In this document: positions 45,366 to 55,163 of the stretch, one piece after another | How the letters are laid out: each line of letters opens with the position of its first letter | How positions within the stretch are numbered: position 1 is the first letter of the stretch | Assembly (NCBI RefSeq): GCF_014203125.1 | Contig: NZ_JACHIH010000013.1 | Span: forward strand, 53,053 to 117,052 | Reading direction: 5' to 3' | Length of the DNA stretch: 64,000 nucleotides | From: Rhodopseudomonas rhenobacensis | GTDB taxonomy: Bacteria > Pseudomonadota > Alphaproteobacteria > Rhizobiales > Xanthobacteraceae | Notes under the pieces: generated by a model | The model's input: only the letters and a program-made list of their open reading frames with translations | Told to the model about the DNA's origin: nothing | Databases searched by the model: none | Made by a program: the position numbers and the translations under genes

Positions 45366-48161
45366 ATGGACACCATGACCGCGCCCGCCGAGCCCGCTAC
45401 CGACGACCGCTTCGAGACCGCCCGGATCACCGGCGAGATCGACGCCTTGGCCGCGACCCATGCGGGCCGCGACGACACCTTCCGCGTCGCGATGGCGCAG
45501 CTGTTGAAGGCCGAGTTCGTCAAGGCGCGGCAGACCGCGCAGGCCCTTCTGCTGCAGGACCGCCACGGCCGGCACTGCGCCGAGCGATTGTGCTTCATCC
45601 AGGACGAGATCATCCGCATCCTCTACGCGGCCGCCACCAAGCATCTGTACAATTCGCCGAACCATTCCAGCGGCGAGCGGATGGCGGTGATCGCCACCGG
45701 CGGCTACGGCCGCGGGCTGATGGCGCCGGAATCCGACATCGATCTCTTGTTCATCCTGCCCTACAAGCAGACCGCCTGGGGCGAGCAGGTCGCCGAGGCG
45801 ATCCTGTATTGCCTGTGGGACATGGGTCTGAAGGTCGGCCACGCCACCCGCTCGGTCGACGAATCGATCCGCCAGGCCCGCGCCGACATGACGATCCGCA
45901 CCGCGATCCTGGAGACCCGCTACCTGACCGGCGACGAACTGCTCTATGCCGAGCTGGTCGAGCGCTTCGACAAGGAAGTGGTGGAAGGCACCGCCTCGGA
46001 ATTCGTCACCGCCAAGCTTGCCGAGCGCGACGAGCGGCATCGCCGTTCCGGACAGTCGCGCTACCTGGTCGAGCCCAACGTCAAGGACGGCAAGGGCGGC
46101 TTGCGCGACCTGCACACGCTGTTCTGGATCGCCAAATACGTCTACCGGGTGCGTGAGAGCAGCCAGTTGGTCGCGCGCGGCGTGTTCGACGCCCAGGAAT
46201 ATCGCATCTTCCGCCGCTGCGAGGATTTCCTCTGGTCGGTGCGCTGCAACATCCACTTCGTAGCAAACCGCGCCGAGGAGCGCTTGTCGTTCGACATGCA
46301 GCGCGAGATCGCGGTGCGGCTCGGCTACACCTCGCATCCCGGCATGCAGGACGTCGAGCGCTTCATGAAGCACTACTTCCTGATCGCCAAGGACGTCGGC
46401 GATCTCACCGCGATCCTGTGCGCCAAGCTGGAAGATCAGGAGGCCAAGCCGGCGCCGGCGCTGACCCGGATGATGGCGCGGCTGCGGCCCAACCCCAAGC
46501 GGCGAAGGGTGCCGGGCTCCGACGATTTCGTCATCGACAACAACCGCATCAATCTCGCCGCGCCCGACGTGTTCAAGCAGGACCCGGTCAACCTGATCCG
46601 GGTGTTTCGCCTCGCGCAAAAGAACAACTTAGCCTTTCATCCCGACGCGATGCGCACCGTGACGCGGTCGTTGCGATTGTTGAACGCGCAGCTGCGGGAA
46701 AATCCGGAAGCCAACCGGCTGTTCATGGAGATTCTGACCTCGGACAACGCCGAGATCGTGCTGCGGCGGATGAACGAGACCGGCGTGCTCGGGCATTTCA
46801 TCCGCGCCTTCGGCAAGATCGTGGCGATGATGCAGTTCAACATGTATCACCACTACACGGTGGACGAGCACCTGTTGCGCTGCGTCGGTTTCCTGCAGGA
46901 GATCGAGCGCGGCGGCAATGACGAGTTCACCGTCGCCTCCGATCTGATGCGCAAGATCCGCCCGGAGCATCGCGCGGTGATCTACATCACGGTGCTGCTG
47001 CACGACATCGCCAAGGGCCAGCCGGAGGATCATTCGGTGGCCGGCGCGCGGATCGCGCGGCGGCTGGCGCCGCGGCTCGGCTTCAACGCCGCCGACACCG
47101 AACTGATCGCCTGGCTGATCGAGAAGCATCTGGTGATGTCGACGGTGGCGCAGTCGCGCGACCTGTCGGACCGCAAGACCATCGAGAATTTCGCCGCGGT
47201 GGTGGAATCGGTCGAGCAGATGAAGCTGTTGACCATCCTGACCACCGCCGACATCCGCGGCGTCGGCCCCGGGGTGTGGAACGGCTGGAAGGCGCAGCTG
47301 ATCCGCACGCTGTACTACGAGACCGAGCCGGTGCTGACCGGCGGCTTCTCCGAGGTCAACCGCGCCGAGCGGATTCGCGCAGCCCAAGCCGAATTCCGCG
47401 CCGCCTTCACCGAATGGCCGGAGGCCGAGCTCAACGCCTATGTGTCGCGGCACTATCCGGCGTATTGGCTGAAAGTGGAGCTGGCGCGAAAAATCCGCCA
47501 CGCCCGCTTCCTGCGCGCCTCCGAACAGGCCGGCCACAAGCTCGCGATCAATGTCGGTTTCGACGAGGCGCGCGGCGTCACCGAGCTGACGATTCTCGCG
47601 GTCGACCATCCCTGGCTGCTGTCGATCATCGCCGGCGCTTGCGCCTCGGCCGGCGCCAACATCGTCGACGCCCAGATCTACACCACCACCGACGGCCGCG
47701 CGCTCGACACCATCGCGATCAGCCGCGAATACGACCGCGACGACGACGAGGGCCGTAGAGCCACCCGGATCGGCGAGATGATCGAGGACATCCTCGAAGG
47801 CAAGGTGCGGCTGCCGGAAGTGGTGGCGCGGCGCGCCGCCGGCAAGGGCAAGCTGAAGCCGTTCACCGTGGAGCCCGAAGTCGCGATCAACAACCAGTGG
47901 TCGGAGCGCTACACCGTGATCGAAGTGTCGGGGCTGGACCGGCCCGGGCTGTTGTATCAGCTCACCACCTCGATCTCGAAGCTCAACCTCAACATCGCCT
48001 CGGCCCATGTCGCGACCTTCGGCGAACGCGCCCGCGACGTGTTCTACGTCACCGATTTGTTGGGCGCGCAGATCACCGCGCCGACGAGGCAGGCCGCGAT
48101 CAAGCGCGCGCTGATCCACCTGCTCGCCAACGGCGACGTCGAACAGAAGCAGGCGTCGTAG
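45366..48161 (+). CDS. glnD: Bifunctional uridylyltransferase/uridylyl-removing enzyme GlnD
   Basis: GlnD senses glutamine and adds or removes UMP on PII proteins, the top of the nitrogen regulation cascade. The 931-residue protein has the nucleotidyltransferase motif GGYGRGLMAPESDIDLLF near residue 112, a helical linker domain, the HD domain with LLHDIAKGQPEDHSVAG near residue 545, and two ACT domains (about 720-790 and 845-915). All catalytic residues seem present. ATG 45366 was preferred; GTG 45330 and ATG 45375 are in frame. It is a single gene here; a palindromic repeat follows within 80 nt. Confidence 0.96.
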   Translation: MDTMTAPAEPATDDRFETARITGEIDALAATHAGRDDTFRVAMAQLLKAEFVKARQTAQALLLQDRHGRHCAERLCFIQDEIIRILYAAATKHLYNSPNHSSGERMAVIATGGYGRGLMAPESDIDLLFILPYKQTAWGEQVAEAILYCLWDMGLKVGHATRSVDESIRQARADMTIRTAILETRYLTGDELLYAELVERFDKEVVEGTASEFVTAKLAERDERHRRSGQSRYLVEPNVKDGKGGLRDLHTLFWIAKYVYRVRESSQLVARGVFDAQEYRIFRRCEDFLWSVRCNIHFVANRAEERLSFDMQREIAVRLGYTSHPGMQDVERFMKHYFLIAKDVGDLTAILCAKLEDQEAKPAPALTRMMARLRPNPKRRRVPGSDDFVIDNNRINLAAPDVFKQDPVNLIRVFRLAQKNNLAFHPDAMRTVTRSLRLLNAQLRENPEANRLFMEILTSDNAEIVLRRMNETGVLGHFIRAFGKIVAMMQFNMYHHYTVDEHLLRCVGFLQEIERGGNDEFTVASDLMRKIRPEHRAVIYITVLLHDIAKGQPEDHSVAGARIARRLAPRLGFNAADTELIAWLIEKHLVMSTVAQSRDLSDRKTIENFAAVVESVEQMKLLTILTTADIRGVGPGVWNGWKAQLIRTLYYETEPVLTGGFSEVNRAERIRAAQAEFRAAFTEWPEAELNAYVSRHYPAYWLKVELARKIRHARFLRASEQAGHKLAINVGFDEARGVTELTILAVDHPWLLSIIAGACASAGANIVDAQIYTTTDGRALDTIAISREYDRDDDEGRRATRIGEMIEDILEGKVRLPEVVARRAAGKGKLKPFTVEPEVAINNQWSERYTVIEVSGLDRPGLLYQLTTSISKLNLNIASAHVATFGERARDVFYVTDLLGAQITAPTRQAAIKRALIHLLANGDVEQKQAS

Positions 48162-48240
48162 TTTTTCGATTCAAGCTGTCGCGCTGGGTTGCCTCGGGCT
48201 GACCTCTGGACGGAGCGATGCGCGTCCCAAATAGCAGGCT

Positions 48241-48356
48241 GTCATCCCGGGGCATGAGCAGCGAAGCTGCGAATGAACCCGGGATCCAGTACGCACCGCC
48301 CTGGAATACTGGATTCCGGGTTCGCTCGGGCTTACGCCCTCGCGCCCCGGAATGAC
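48241..48356 (+). repeat. Palindromic intergenic repeat, family A copy 3
   Basis: Begins GTCATCCCGGGGCATGAGCA and ends CGCGCCCCGGAATGAC. The centre TGAACCCGGGATCCAGTA pairs with TACTGGATTCCGGGTTCG. It directly follows glnD and is joined to a family B element at 48373. Confidence 0.9.
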
Positions 48357-48372
48357 GGCTCTTTATTTCGGC

Positions 48373-48506
48373 GTGTCCCGGACGCGTTGCAGCGCGCTTG
48401 CGCTGCGGCGCGAGCCGGGACCGTCCCGAGCGCTGCCCACGCAACGGCCCCGGCTCTGCAGCGCAACGCGCCGCAAGGGCGGCGCCTGCGCTTTGTCCGG
48501 GGCACG
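48373..48506 (+). repeat. Intergenic repeat, family B copy 1
   Basis: Starts GTGTCCCGGACGCGTTGCAG, contains ACGGCCCCGGCTCTGCAGCG in the middle and ends TTTGTCCGGGGCACG. GC-rich frames read through it but have no family similarity. The same blocks recur at 51581-51743 and 60356-60491. Confidence 0.85.
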
Positions 48507-48523
48507 AGCACGGGACGCCGCGC

Positions 48524-48772
48524 CTACTCCGCGATCGCGTCGAATTCGCGCTGCAGCCGGTCCATCGCCACCATCACGGCGGCGCCGGCGAATTCGCGGC
48601 TGCACTGGCCGTTGTCGACCACCGCGACGGTCCAGTTGGCGCCGTTGCTGTCCTCGTCCGGCTCGCACAGCCGGATCTCGATATAGGCGACCTTGTCGCA
48701 ATGCCGCTGCCGGCGGACGTCGTCCAACAGCAGCGCCTCGATCTCGGCCACCGATTTGCGCGGCCGGCTCAC
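48524..48772 (-). CDS. Small hypothetical protein coupled to the crotonase gene
   Basis: An 82-residue protein that starts at GTG 48772, overlapping the stop of the crotonase gene as GTGA, which argues for real, coupled translation. It reads as a compact alpha/beta protein (KSVAEIEALLLDDVRRQ, KVAYIEIRLCEPDEDS, NWTVAVVDNGQCSREFAGAA, VMVAMDRLQREFD). No named domain is recognised. The frame stops just before a repeat element. Codon use is host-like. Confidence 0.68.
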   Translation of the reverse strand: MSRPRKSVAEIEALLLDDVRRQRHCDKVAYIEIRLCEPDEDSNGANWTVAVVDNGQCSREFAGAAVMVAMDRLQREFDAIAE

Positions 48773-49572
48773 GCGCCGGCCCCGGTGTCGAACGCGCCGT
48801 GGCGGCCGGCGCCGGCGGCAAAGCGCGCCGCGGCTTCCGCGCTCTCGCCCGACGCGATCACCGCGAGGCCGCCGCGGGTCTCGGCGAACAGCGCGTCTTC
48901 CTCGGGCAGCTCCCATTGCCCGATCGTGGAGGCGCGGTCGGCGCGCAGGCAGGCCTGCGGAAACTGCGCGATCTCCTTGGCGATGGTGATGGCATGTGCC
49001 GCCGCCTCGCCACGCCGCACCAGCCGGTTGGCGAGCCCGATGCGGTGCGCCTCGATGCCGGACACCGGCCGGCCGGTGAGGATCAGGTCCATGGCGTGCG
49101 ACTGCCCGATCAGCCGCGGCAGCCGCACGGTGCCGAGATCGATCAGCGGCACGCCGAAGCGGCGGCAGAACACCCCGAAGGTGGCGTCGTCGGACACCAC
49201 CCGCATGTCGGCCCACAACGCCAATTCGAGCCCGCCCGCCACCGCATAGCCCTCGACCGCGGCGATCACCGGCTTACTCAGCCGCAGCCGGCTCGGCCCC
49301 ATCGGCGCCAGCGTGCCGTGGCCGCCGATCTCGGCCTTCTTCTGCAAGTCACCCTCGGCGACCGCCTTGAGGTCGGCGCCGGCGCAGAAATGCCCGCCGC
49401 GGCCGCTCAGCACCGCGACCGAGGCGGTATCGTCGGCCTCGAAGGCCAGGAAGGCGTCGAACAACAGCTTGGCGGTCGGCCCGTCCACGGCGTTGCGGCA
49501 ATGCGGCCGGTTGATCGAAACGATGGTCACCGGCCCGTCGCGTTCGACTAGAACCGTGTCGCTGCTCTTCAT
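48769..49572 (-). CDS. Crotonase/enoyl-CoA hydratase family protein
   Basis: A 267-residue crotonase-fold protein expected to act on a CoA thioester. The oxyanion-hole motifs are present (HFCAGADLK near residue 61 and EGYAVAGGLELAL near 107). Of the two catalytic glutamates of classical enoyl-CoA hydratase, E116 (GGLELAL) matches E144, but the second position is C136 (ATFGVFCRRFGVPLID) instead of E164. That FGVFCRR pattern is, as I recall, shared by a distinct crotonase subgroup, so ordinary hydratase activity should not be assumed. It is followed by an overlapping 82-codon gene, with purC 49 nt upstream on the same strand. Confidence 0.88.
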   Translation of the reverse strand: MKSSDTVLVERDGPVTIVSINRPHCRNAVDGPTAKLLFDAFLAFEADDTASVAVLSGRGGHFCAGADLKAVAEGDLQKKAEIGGHGTLAPMGPSRLRLSKPVIAAVEGYAVAGGLELALWADMRVVSDDATFGVFCRRFGVPLIDLGTVRLPRLIGQSHAMDLILTGRPVSGIEAHRIGLANRLVRRGEAAAHAITIAKEIAQFPQACLRADRASTIGQWELPEEDALFAETRGGLAVIASGESAEAAARFAAGAGRHGAFDTGAGA

Positions 49573-49621
49573 GCTGTTGCTCCCGTTGATATCAGCCCTG
49601 GGGGCTTGTCGCTTTGATTGG

Positions 49622-50539
49622 TCAGGCGATGGCGAGCTCGGCGCCGGTGAGCCGGCGGTAGGCGTCGCGGTAGCGCAGGCTGGTGGCCTCGATCACGCTC
49701 TGCGGCAACGGCGGCGGCGGCGCCTCGCCGTTCCAGCGCCCGGCGCGGCGCTCGGCGTCGAGATAGTCGCGCAGCGGCTGCTTGTCGAAGGAGGGCTGCG
49801 AGCGGCCCGGCTGATAGGCGGCGGCGGCCCAGAACCGCGAGGAATCCGGCGTCATCACTTCGTCGATCAGGATGATGCGGCCCTCGGCGTCGCGGCCGAA
49901 TTCGAATTTGGTATCGGCGATGATGATGCCCTGCTCGCGGGCGATGGTCTCGCCCTGAGTGTAGACCGCGCGGCTCATGCTCTCCAGCATGTAGGCGGTC
50001 TCGGCGCCGATCAGCTCGGCCATCCGCGTCACCGTGATGTTCTCGTCGTGGCCGGTCTCCGCCTTGGTGGCCGGGCTGAAGATCCACGGCTCGAGCTTGG
50101 CGCTTTCAAGAAGCCCCGCCGGCAGCGTCTCGCCGGCCAGCGTGCCGGAGGCGGAATATTCCTTCCAGGCCGAGCCGGTGAGATAGCCGCGGATCACGCA
50201 TTCGATCGGAAACACCGTGGTGCGGCGGCACAGCATGGTGCGGCCGGCCAGTGCCGCGCGGTGCGCAGCGAGCTGCGGCAACGCTTCGATGATGGCGTCG
50301 ATGTCGGCGCTGATCATGTGGTGCGGCACCACGCCGCCGAGCTGGCCGAACCACCAGGCGCTGAGCTGGGTCAGCACCGCGCCCTTGAACGGGATGGTCT
50401 CGGCCATCACCACGTCAAAGGCGCTGATCCGGTCGGTGGTGACCAACAGCAGGCGGTCGTCGCCGGCATCATAAATGTCGCGGACCTTGCCGCGTCCGAT
50501 TTTCGGCAAGGGCAGATCGCTGGACAGCATCGTCGACAT
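49622..50539 (-). CDS. purC: SAICAR synthase (PurC, long form)
   Basis: Phosphoribosylaminoimidazole-succinocarboxamide synthase, step 8 of purine synthesis. The 305-residue protein carries [10 protein letters not shown] near residue 15, [11 protein letters not shown], the signature [14 protein letters not shown] near 115, and [29 protein letters not shown] near 210. Length fits the longer SAICAR synthase type rather than the 240-residue form that lies next to purS/purQ. The start is at 50539 ([10 protein letters not shown]). It precedes the crotonase on the same strand, with no functional link evident. Confidence 0.95.
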   Translation of the reverse strand: MSTMLSSDLPLPKIGRGKVRDIYDAGDDRLLLVTTDRISAFDVVMAETIPFKGAVLTQLSAWWFGQLGGVVPHHMISADIDAIIEALPQLAAHRAALAGRTMLCRRTTVFPIECVIRGYLTGSAWKEYSASGTLAGETLPAGLLESAKLEPWIFSPATKAETGHDENITVTRMAELIGAETAYMLESMSRAVYTQGETIAREQGIIIADTKFEFGRDAEGRIILIDEVMTPDSSRFWAAAAYQPGRSQPSFDKQPLRDYLDAERRAGRWNGEAPPPPLPQSVIEATSLRYRDAYRRLTGAELAIA

Positions 50540-50590
50540 GGGCAGGACTTTCAGGAGCGCGCGCTTGCCGACGGAGCGGTCGGCGCACGG

Positions 50591-51508
50591 TCATTCCGGC
50601 AGCGGAATGAATTCGGTTTCGTTCGGCACGGCGGCGAAGCGGCCGGACTTCCAGTCCTGCTTCGCCTGTTCGATGCGCTCTTTACTGGAGGAGACGAAAT
50701 TCCACCAGATGTAGCGCGGGCCTTCCAGCGCGTCGCCGCCGAGAAACATCATCCGGGTTGGCAGCGTCGCGCGCACGGTGATGCGGTCGCCGGGGCGGAA
50801 GACCAGAAGCCGCGGCGCTTCGAACCGCTCGCGCGCGATCTCGACTGCGCCTTCGACCAGATAAATCGCGCGTTCTTCGTGGTCGGGATCGAGCGGGACG
50901 CTGATTCCAGCCTCGACGCTGACTTCGGCGTAGAACCACGGCGACACCATCGCCACCGGGGATTGCAGGCCGAAGCCGCGGCCCGCGATCAGCCGCGCCG
51001 AAATGCCGCGGTCGGAATAGGTCGGAAGACTCGCCGCGGCGTAGTGCTGGAACGACGGCGCAATCTCCTCGGCGCCCTGCGGCAGCGCGATCCAGCTTTG
51101 CAGGCCGAGCATGTTTTGGCCGTCGCGGCGCGGGGCGTCCGGGGTACGTTCGGAATGCGCGATGCCGCGGCCGGCGGTCATCAGGTTCATCGCGCCGGGC
51201 TCGATGTCCTGGACGTTGCCCTCGCTGTCGCGATGCCGGATCCGGCCGTCGAACAGATAGGTGACGGTGGCGAGCCCGATATGCGGATGCGGCCGCACGT
51301 CCATGCCTTTGCCGGCGATGAACTGCACCGGGCCGAAATGATCGAAGAAGATGAAGGGGCCGACCATCTGCCGCTTGCCGTGCGGCAGCGCGCGGCGGAC
51401 CAGAAAGCCGTCGCCGAGGTCGCGGGTGCGCGGCACGATCACCAATTGCAGCGCGTCGCAGGAGGCGGGATCGCCGAGCACCGGATCGTTGTCGGGCATC
51501 CAGCTCAT
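50591..51508 (-). CDS. Pirin-family protein
   Basis: A 305-residue bicupin of the pirin family. The N-terminal cupin has GPFIFFDHFGP and the metal-site HPHIGLATVTYLFDGRIRHRDSEG with ISxGSVQW-like GAMNLMTAGRGIAHSERT. The C-terminal pirin domain follows (GLQSWIALPQGAEEIAPSF, then RDRITVRA-type strands and FLGGDALEGPRYIWWNFVSSSKERI). Bacterial pirins are Fe-dependent cytosolic proteins; some have quercetinase activity, others bind pyruvate dehydrogenase. A GGAGG site precedes ATG 51508. It lies upstream of purC on the same strand. Confidence 0.92.
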   Translation of the reverse strand: MSWMPDNDPVLGDPASCDALQLVIVPRTRDLGDGFLVRRALPHGKRQMVGPFIFFDHFGPVQFIAGKGMDVRPHPHIGLATVTYLFDGRIRHRDSEGNVQDIEPGAMNLMTAGRGIAHSERTPDAPRRDGQNMLGLQSWIALPQGAEEIAPSFQHYAAASLPTYSDRGISARLIAGRGFGLQSPVAMVSPWFYAEVSVEAGISVPLDPDHEERAIYLVEGAVEIARERFEAPRLLVFRPGDRITVRATLPTRMMFLGGDALEGPRYIWWNFVSSSKERIEQAKQDWKSGRFAAVPNETEFIPLPE

Positions 51509-51580
51509 CGCGCGCCTCCGGGTTGCACCTGTTGCGAGGCATTATCGGCTGTTGCGTCAGCCGAGACAAGCCGGCGTCCA

Positions 51581-51743
51581 GTGTCCCGGACGCGGTGCAG
51601 CGCGTTAGCGCTGCGCGGCGAGCCGGGACCGTTGCAAGGGCTGCGGCCTGCCGCGAGCGTCGCAAGCGCTGCCGCCGTAACGGCCCCGGCTCTGCAGCGC
51701 ACCACGCCGCAACAGCGGCGCGGTGCACTGCGTCCGGGGCACG
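51581..51743 (+). repeat. Intergenic repeat, family B copy 2
   Basis: Starts GTGTCCCGGACGCGGTGCAG, contains ACGGCCCCGGCTCTGCAGCG and ends GCGTCCGGGGCACG. It is about 29 bp longer than copy 1 because of extra sequence between the blocks (GCAAGGGCTGCGGCCTGCCG). It lies upstream of the pirin gene. Confidence 0.85.
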
Positions 51744-51805
51744 GAAAACATCAACACAAGATGATCAAGCAGGATTGAGTGGGACGCCGGTGCTCCACAA
51801 ACAGC

Positions 51806-51906
51806 CGTCATCGCCCGGCTTGACCGGGCGACCCCGTATTGCAGAGCGGCTGCGATGAACGCGGGCGCTCTGGGATACTGGGTCCCCCGCTTTCGCGGGG
51901 GATGAC
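51806..51906 (+). repeat. Palindromic intergenic repeat, family F
   Basis: Starts CGTCATCGCCCGGCTTGACC and ends CCCCCGCTTTCGCGGGGGATGAC, with inner hairpins (CCCGGCTTGACCGGG and CCCCCGCTTTCGCGGGGG). One copy in the window, between the pirin and fabI genes. The rest of the 436-bp gap holds repeat B copy 2 and nothing else recognisable. Confidence 0.8.
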
Positions 51907-51944
51907 CGTTGGTTGGGTAGCAGCGCGGTGCCCGAGCCGGGAAA

Positions 51945-52796
51945 CTACTTCGCCGCCAGCGCCGCGGCGCGTTGCTTTTCGGCGGCGGTTTCGGCTTCGT
52001 CGACGGTCTTCAGCGCGTCGGGCTGCGGCATCGAGATGATGTTGTAGCCGGAATCGACGAAGTGGATTTCGCCGGTCACGCCGCTCGACAGATCCGACAG
52101 CAGATACAGCGCCGAGCCGCCGACCTCGTCGATGGTGACGGTGCGGCGCAGCGGCGCGTGGCGCTGCTGGTAGTTGAACATCTGCCGCGCGTCGGCAATG
52201 CCGGCGCCGGCCAGCGTGCGGATCGGGCCGGCGGAAATCGCGTTGACGCGGACGCCCTGCGGGCCGAAATCCGAGGCGAGGTAGCGCATGCTGGCTTCCA
52301 GCGCGGCCTTGGCGACGCCCATCACGTTGTAGTTCGGCATCACCCTCGTCGAGCCGCCATAGGTCAGCGTGACGATCGAGCCGCCCTGCGGCATCAGCAG
52401 CGCGGCGCGCTTGCAAAGTTCGGTGAAGGAGAAGCAGGAGATCACCATGGTGCGGGAGAAATTCTCCCGCGTGGTGTCGGCGTAGCGGCCCTTCAGCTCG
52501 TTCTTGTCGGAAAAGCCGATGGCGTGGACCAGAAAGTCGAGCCCGCCCCATTTTTCACGCACCGCCTCGAACAGCGCGTCGACGCTGCCGATGTCTTCGA
52601 CGTCGCAGGGCAGCACCAGTTCGGCGTTGAGCGATTGCGCCAACGGCTTGACCCGCTTGCCGAGCGCATCGCCCTGATAGGTGAAGGCGAGCTCGGCGCC
52701 CTGCGCCGCCAGCGCCTTGGCGATGCCCCACGCGATCGAATGATCGTTGGCGACCCCCATGATCAAGCCGCGCTTGCCCTGCATCAATTGTTGCAT
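51945..52796 (-). CDS. fabI: Enoyl-ACP reductase (NADH)
   Basis: FabI catalyses the last step of each fatty acid elongation round. The 283-residue short-chain dehydrogenase relative begins KRGLIMGVANDHSIAWGIAK (the FabI-type NAD loop), has LVHAIGFSDKNELKGRY, and the active-site Y-x6-K is in MPNYNVMGVAKAALE. GPIRTLAGAGI and the C-terminal VDSGYNIISM are typical. Length is slightly above the usual 260-275 because of a helical tail. It is third in fabA-fabB-fabI, 191 nt after fabB with a palindromic repeat in the gap. Other FabI copies may exist elsewhere. Confidence 0.96.
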   Translation of the reverse strand: MQQLMQGKRGLIMGVANDHSIAWGIAKALAAQGAELAFTYQGDALGKRVKPLAQSLNAELVLPCDVEDIGSVDALFEAVREKWGGLDFLVHAIGFSDKNELKGRYADTTRENFSRTMVISCFSFTELCKRAALLMPQGGSIVTLTYGGSTRVMPNYNVMGVAKAALEASMRYLASDFGPQGVRVNAISAGPIRTLAGAGIADARQMFNYQQRHAPLRRTVTIDEVGGSALYLLSDLSSGVTGEIHFVDSGYNIISMPQPDALKTVDEAETAAEKQRAAALAAK

Positions 52797-52821
52797 ATTT
52801 CGTCGCTTTCTCGGCTCGGGC

Positions 52822-52936
52822 CCTCATCCTGAGGAGCCCGGCGGAGCCCAAAGGGCGGAGACGGGCGTCTCGAAGGATGAGATGTTCAATATCCCATGGT
52901 CAGAGACGGCGCCCAGAGCGCCTCCTCACCATGAGG
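52822..52936 (+). repeat. Palindromic intergenic repeat, family D copy 2
   Basis: Two inverted-repeat blocks: CCTCATCCTGAGGAGCCCGG with GTCTCGAAGGATGAG, then TCCCATGGTCAGAGACGGCG with CGCCTCCTCACCATGAGGG. It matches the repeat between infB and rbfA. It sits inside the fabB-fabI gap. Confidence 0.8.
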
Positions 52937-52987
52937 GATCACTGCCCGCGGTGGGTCCCGCAAAGGGCGGGGAGAGGTTCAGAGAAC

Positions 52988-54214
52988 TTACGCGTCCATC
53001 CGCTTGAAAACCAGCGTGGCGTTGGTGCCGCCGAAGCCGAACGAGTTGGACAGCACGGTGCCGACTTTGACGTTGTCGATCCGCTTGCGCACGATCGGCA
53101 TGTCGGCGAACACCGGATCGAGTTCGGTGATGTTGGCGCTTTCGCAGATGAAGCCGTTCTGCATCATCAGCAGCGAATAGATCGCCTCCTGCACCCCGGT
53201 GGCGCCGAGCGAATGCCCGGTCAAGGCCTTGGTGGCGGAGATCGGCGGGCAGGCCTCGCCGGTGCCGAACACCGCGCGGATCGCCTGCATTTCCGGCGGA
53301 TCGCCGGCCGGCGTCGAGGTGGCGTGCGGGTTGATGTAATCGATCTTGATGCCGCCGGTGGTGGCGAGCGCCATCTTCATGCAGCGCTCCGCACCTTCGC
53401 CGGACGGGGCGACCATGTCGTAGCCGTCCGAGGTGGCGCCGTAGCCGATGATTTCGCCGTAGATCTTGGCGCCGCGCGCCTTGGCGTGTTCGAGTTCTTC
53501 CAGCACGATGACGCCGGCGCCGCCGGCGATCACGAAGCCGTCGCGCGACACGTCATAGGGCCGCGACGCGGTCGAGGGCGTGGCGTTGTATTTCGAGCTC
53601 ATCGCGCCCATCGCGTCGAACAAGTTCGACAGCGACCAGTCGAGCTCTTCGCAGCCGCCGGCGAACACCACGTCCTGCTTGTTCCACTGGATCATCTCGT
53701 AGGCATTGCCGATGCAATGGTTCGAGGTCGCGCAGGCCGAGGAGATCGAATAGTTGACGCCCTTGATCTTGAACCAGGTGGCGAGCGTCGCCGACGCGGT
53801 CGAGCTCATCGCCTTCGGCACCGCGAACGGGCCGACCCGCTTCGGGCCCTTGGTGCGGGTGATGTCGGCGGCTTCGACGATGGTGCGGGCGCTGGGTCCG
53901 CCGGAGCCCATGATGATGCCGGTGCGGACGTCGGAGATTTCCTCCGGGGTGAGCCCGGAGTCCTGGATCGCCTGCTCCATCGCGACGTGGTTCCAGGCGG
54001 CGCCCTCGCCGAGGAAGCGCATCGCGCGGCGGTCGACGGTGTCGGCCGGGTTCAGCGTCGGCTGGCCCTGCACCTGGGAGCGGAAGCCGAGCTCGGCGAA
54101 TTTTTCGGCACGGGTAATGCCCGACTTCGCCTCGTGAAGGCTGGCCAGCACTTCCTGCGTGTTGTTACCGATCGACGAGACAATGCCCATCCCCGTGACC
54201 ACAACCCGTCTCAT
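52988..54214 (-). CDS. fabB: Beta-ketoacyl-ACP synthase I
   Basis: A 408-residue condensing enzyme that elongates unsaturated as well as saturated acyl-ACPs. The Cys-His-His triad is complete: [23 protein letters not shown] and [12 protein letters not shown]. The C-terminal [16 protein letters not shown] is typical. FabB rather than FabF is supported by its place after fabA. ATG 54214 ([18 protein letters not shown]) has GAGG 5 nt upstream; a longer start at 54229 is in frame. Just upstream the 10-bp word ATTATCGTTG occurs twice (54233-54242, 54251-54260). Confidence 0.97.
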   Translation of the reverse strand: MRRVVVTGMGIVSSIGNNTQEVLASLHEAKSGITRAEKFAELGFRSQVQGQPTLNPADTVDRRAMRFLGEGAAWNHVAMEQAIQDSGLTPEEISDVRTGIIMGSGGPSARTIVEAADITRTKGPKRVGPFAVPKAMSSTASATLATWFKIKGVNYSISSACATSNHCIGNAYEMIQWNKQDVVFAGGCEELDWSLSNLFDAMGAMSSKYNATPSTASRPYDVSRDGFVIAGGAGVIVLEELEHAKARGAKIYGEIIGYGATSDGYDMVAPSGEGAERCMKMALATTGGIKIDYINPHATSTPAGDPPEMQAIRAVFGTGEACPPISATKALTGHSLGATGVQEAIYSLLMMQNGFICESANITELDPVFADMPIVRKRIDNVKVGTVLSNSFGFGGTNATLVFKRMDA

Positions 54215-54372
54215 GATCGCCTCGTCCATTCCATTATCGTTGCAGGGTCAATTATCGTTGGAACCCAGAGTCGGTGAAGCCGGATTTTCGTAGCAGCCGG
54301 CCCCCGGTTAGCACGCCTGTCTCGCAGCAGCCTGTCGAAGTGATGGCCACCGTGTGGCGGAACCCGGCCCGA

Positions 54373-54903
54373 TCACGCCGCCGGCTGCACCGCCGCGGTC
54401 TGTTTGAACAGGCCGACCTTCAGATCCTTGGCCCGATAGAAGATCTCGCCATCGGCGGACAACGTGCCGTCGGCAATGCCGAGCCACAGTTTCGAACGCA
54501 TCACCCGCTTGATGTCGATATTGTACACGACCTTCTTGATGTTCGGTTGAACCTGGCCGGAAAATTTCAGTTCGCCGAGGCCGAGCGCGCGGCCGGGGCC
54601 GATGCCGCCGGACCAGCCGAGGAAGAAGCCGACCAATTGCCACATCGCGTCGAGCCCGAGGCAGCCCGGCATCACCGGGTCACCTTTGAAATGGCAGCCG
54701 AAGAACCACAGGTCGGGCTTCACCTCGAGTTCGGCGCGGATCAGCCCCTTGCCGAATTCGCCGCCGGTCTCGGAAATCTCGGCGATGCGGTCGAACATCA
54801 GCATCGGCGGCAGCGGCAGCTGGGCGTTGCCCGGGCCGAACAGCTCGCCGCGGCCGCAGGCCAGCAGATCCTCATATTCGTAACTGGCGCGTCGATCCCG
54901 CAT
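54373..54903 (-). CDS. fabA: 3-hydroxydecanoyl-ACP dehydratase/isomerase
   Basis: FabA dehydrates 3-hydroxydecanoyl-ACP and isomerises the product, starting unsaturated fatty acid synthesis. The 176-residue hot-dog protein has the catalytic histidine in [20 protein letters not shown] near residue 70 and aspartate in the following [16 protein letters not shown] helix. [15 protein letters not shown] and [12 protein letters not shown] are family marks. It is the first gene of the fabA-fabB-fabI set and divergent from irr; that irr-fabA arrangement is, as I recall, also found in Bradyrhizobium. Confidence 0.97.
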   Translation of the reverse strand: MRDRRASYEYEDLLACGRGELFGPGNAQLPLPPMLMFDRIAEISETGGEFGKGLIRAELEVKPDLWFFGCHFKGDPVMPGCLGLDAMWQLVGFFLGWSGGIGPGRALGLGELKFSGQVQPNIKKVVYNIDIKRVMRSKLWLGIADGTLSADGEIFYRAKDLKVGLFKQTAAVQPAA

Positions 54904-55163
54904 GCTGCGTTACCTTTTCAATTTCGAAGTGTTCCAGCATGTGCACGGGTCCGCGCCCGAGGGCGGCGAAGATCCTCAAAGCGAGTGCCGCCAATGGCTT
55001 CGCGCCGGGCACGAAGCCTGTTTTTAGCAAGACCTGCTTTCCGCTTCTGCTGAATGCGTCAAAGCGAACGGGCGCTCTCTATCACAGCCGTGTGACACCG
55101 CAAAGCGGCTAACCACGGGGTTGTCCTAGGCATATCGTCCGACGGCTCGCAGATGCGAAAAAC
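54904..55163. other. Divergent fabA/irr control region
   Basis: About 260 bp between the fabA start and the irr -35 element. No gene is seen. It must hold the fabA promoter, and a TTGTCC at 55119-55124 could belong to an irr-side promoter. I looked for an iron control element (TTTAGAA-N3-TTCTAAA-like) and did not find a convincing one. Confidence 0.5.

Noticed and set aside
48363..48521. Reading frames through the family B repeats (Arg/Ala-rich small proteins)
   Set aside because: The three copies do not keep one reading frame and vary in spacer length, so they are repeats and not genes.
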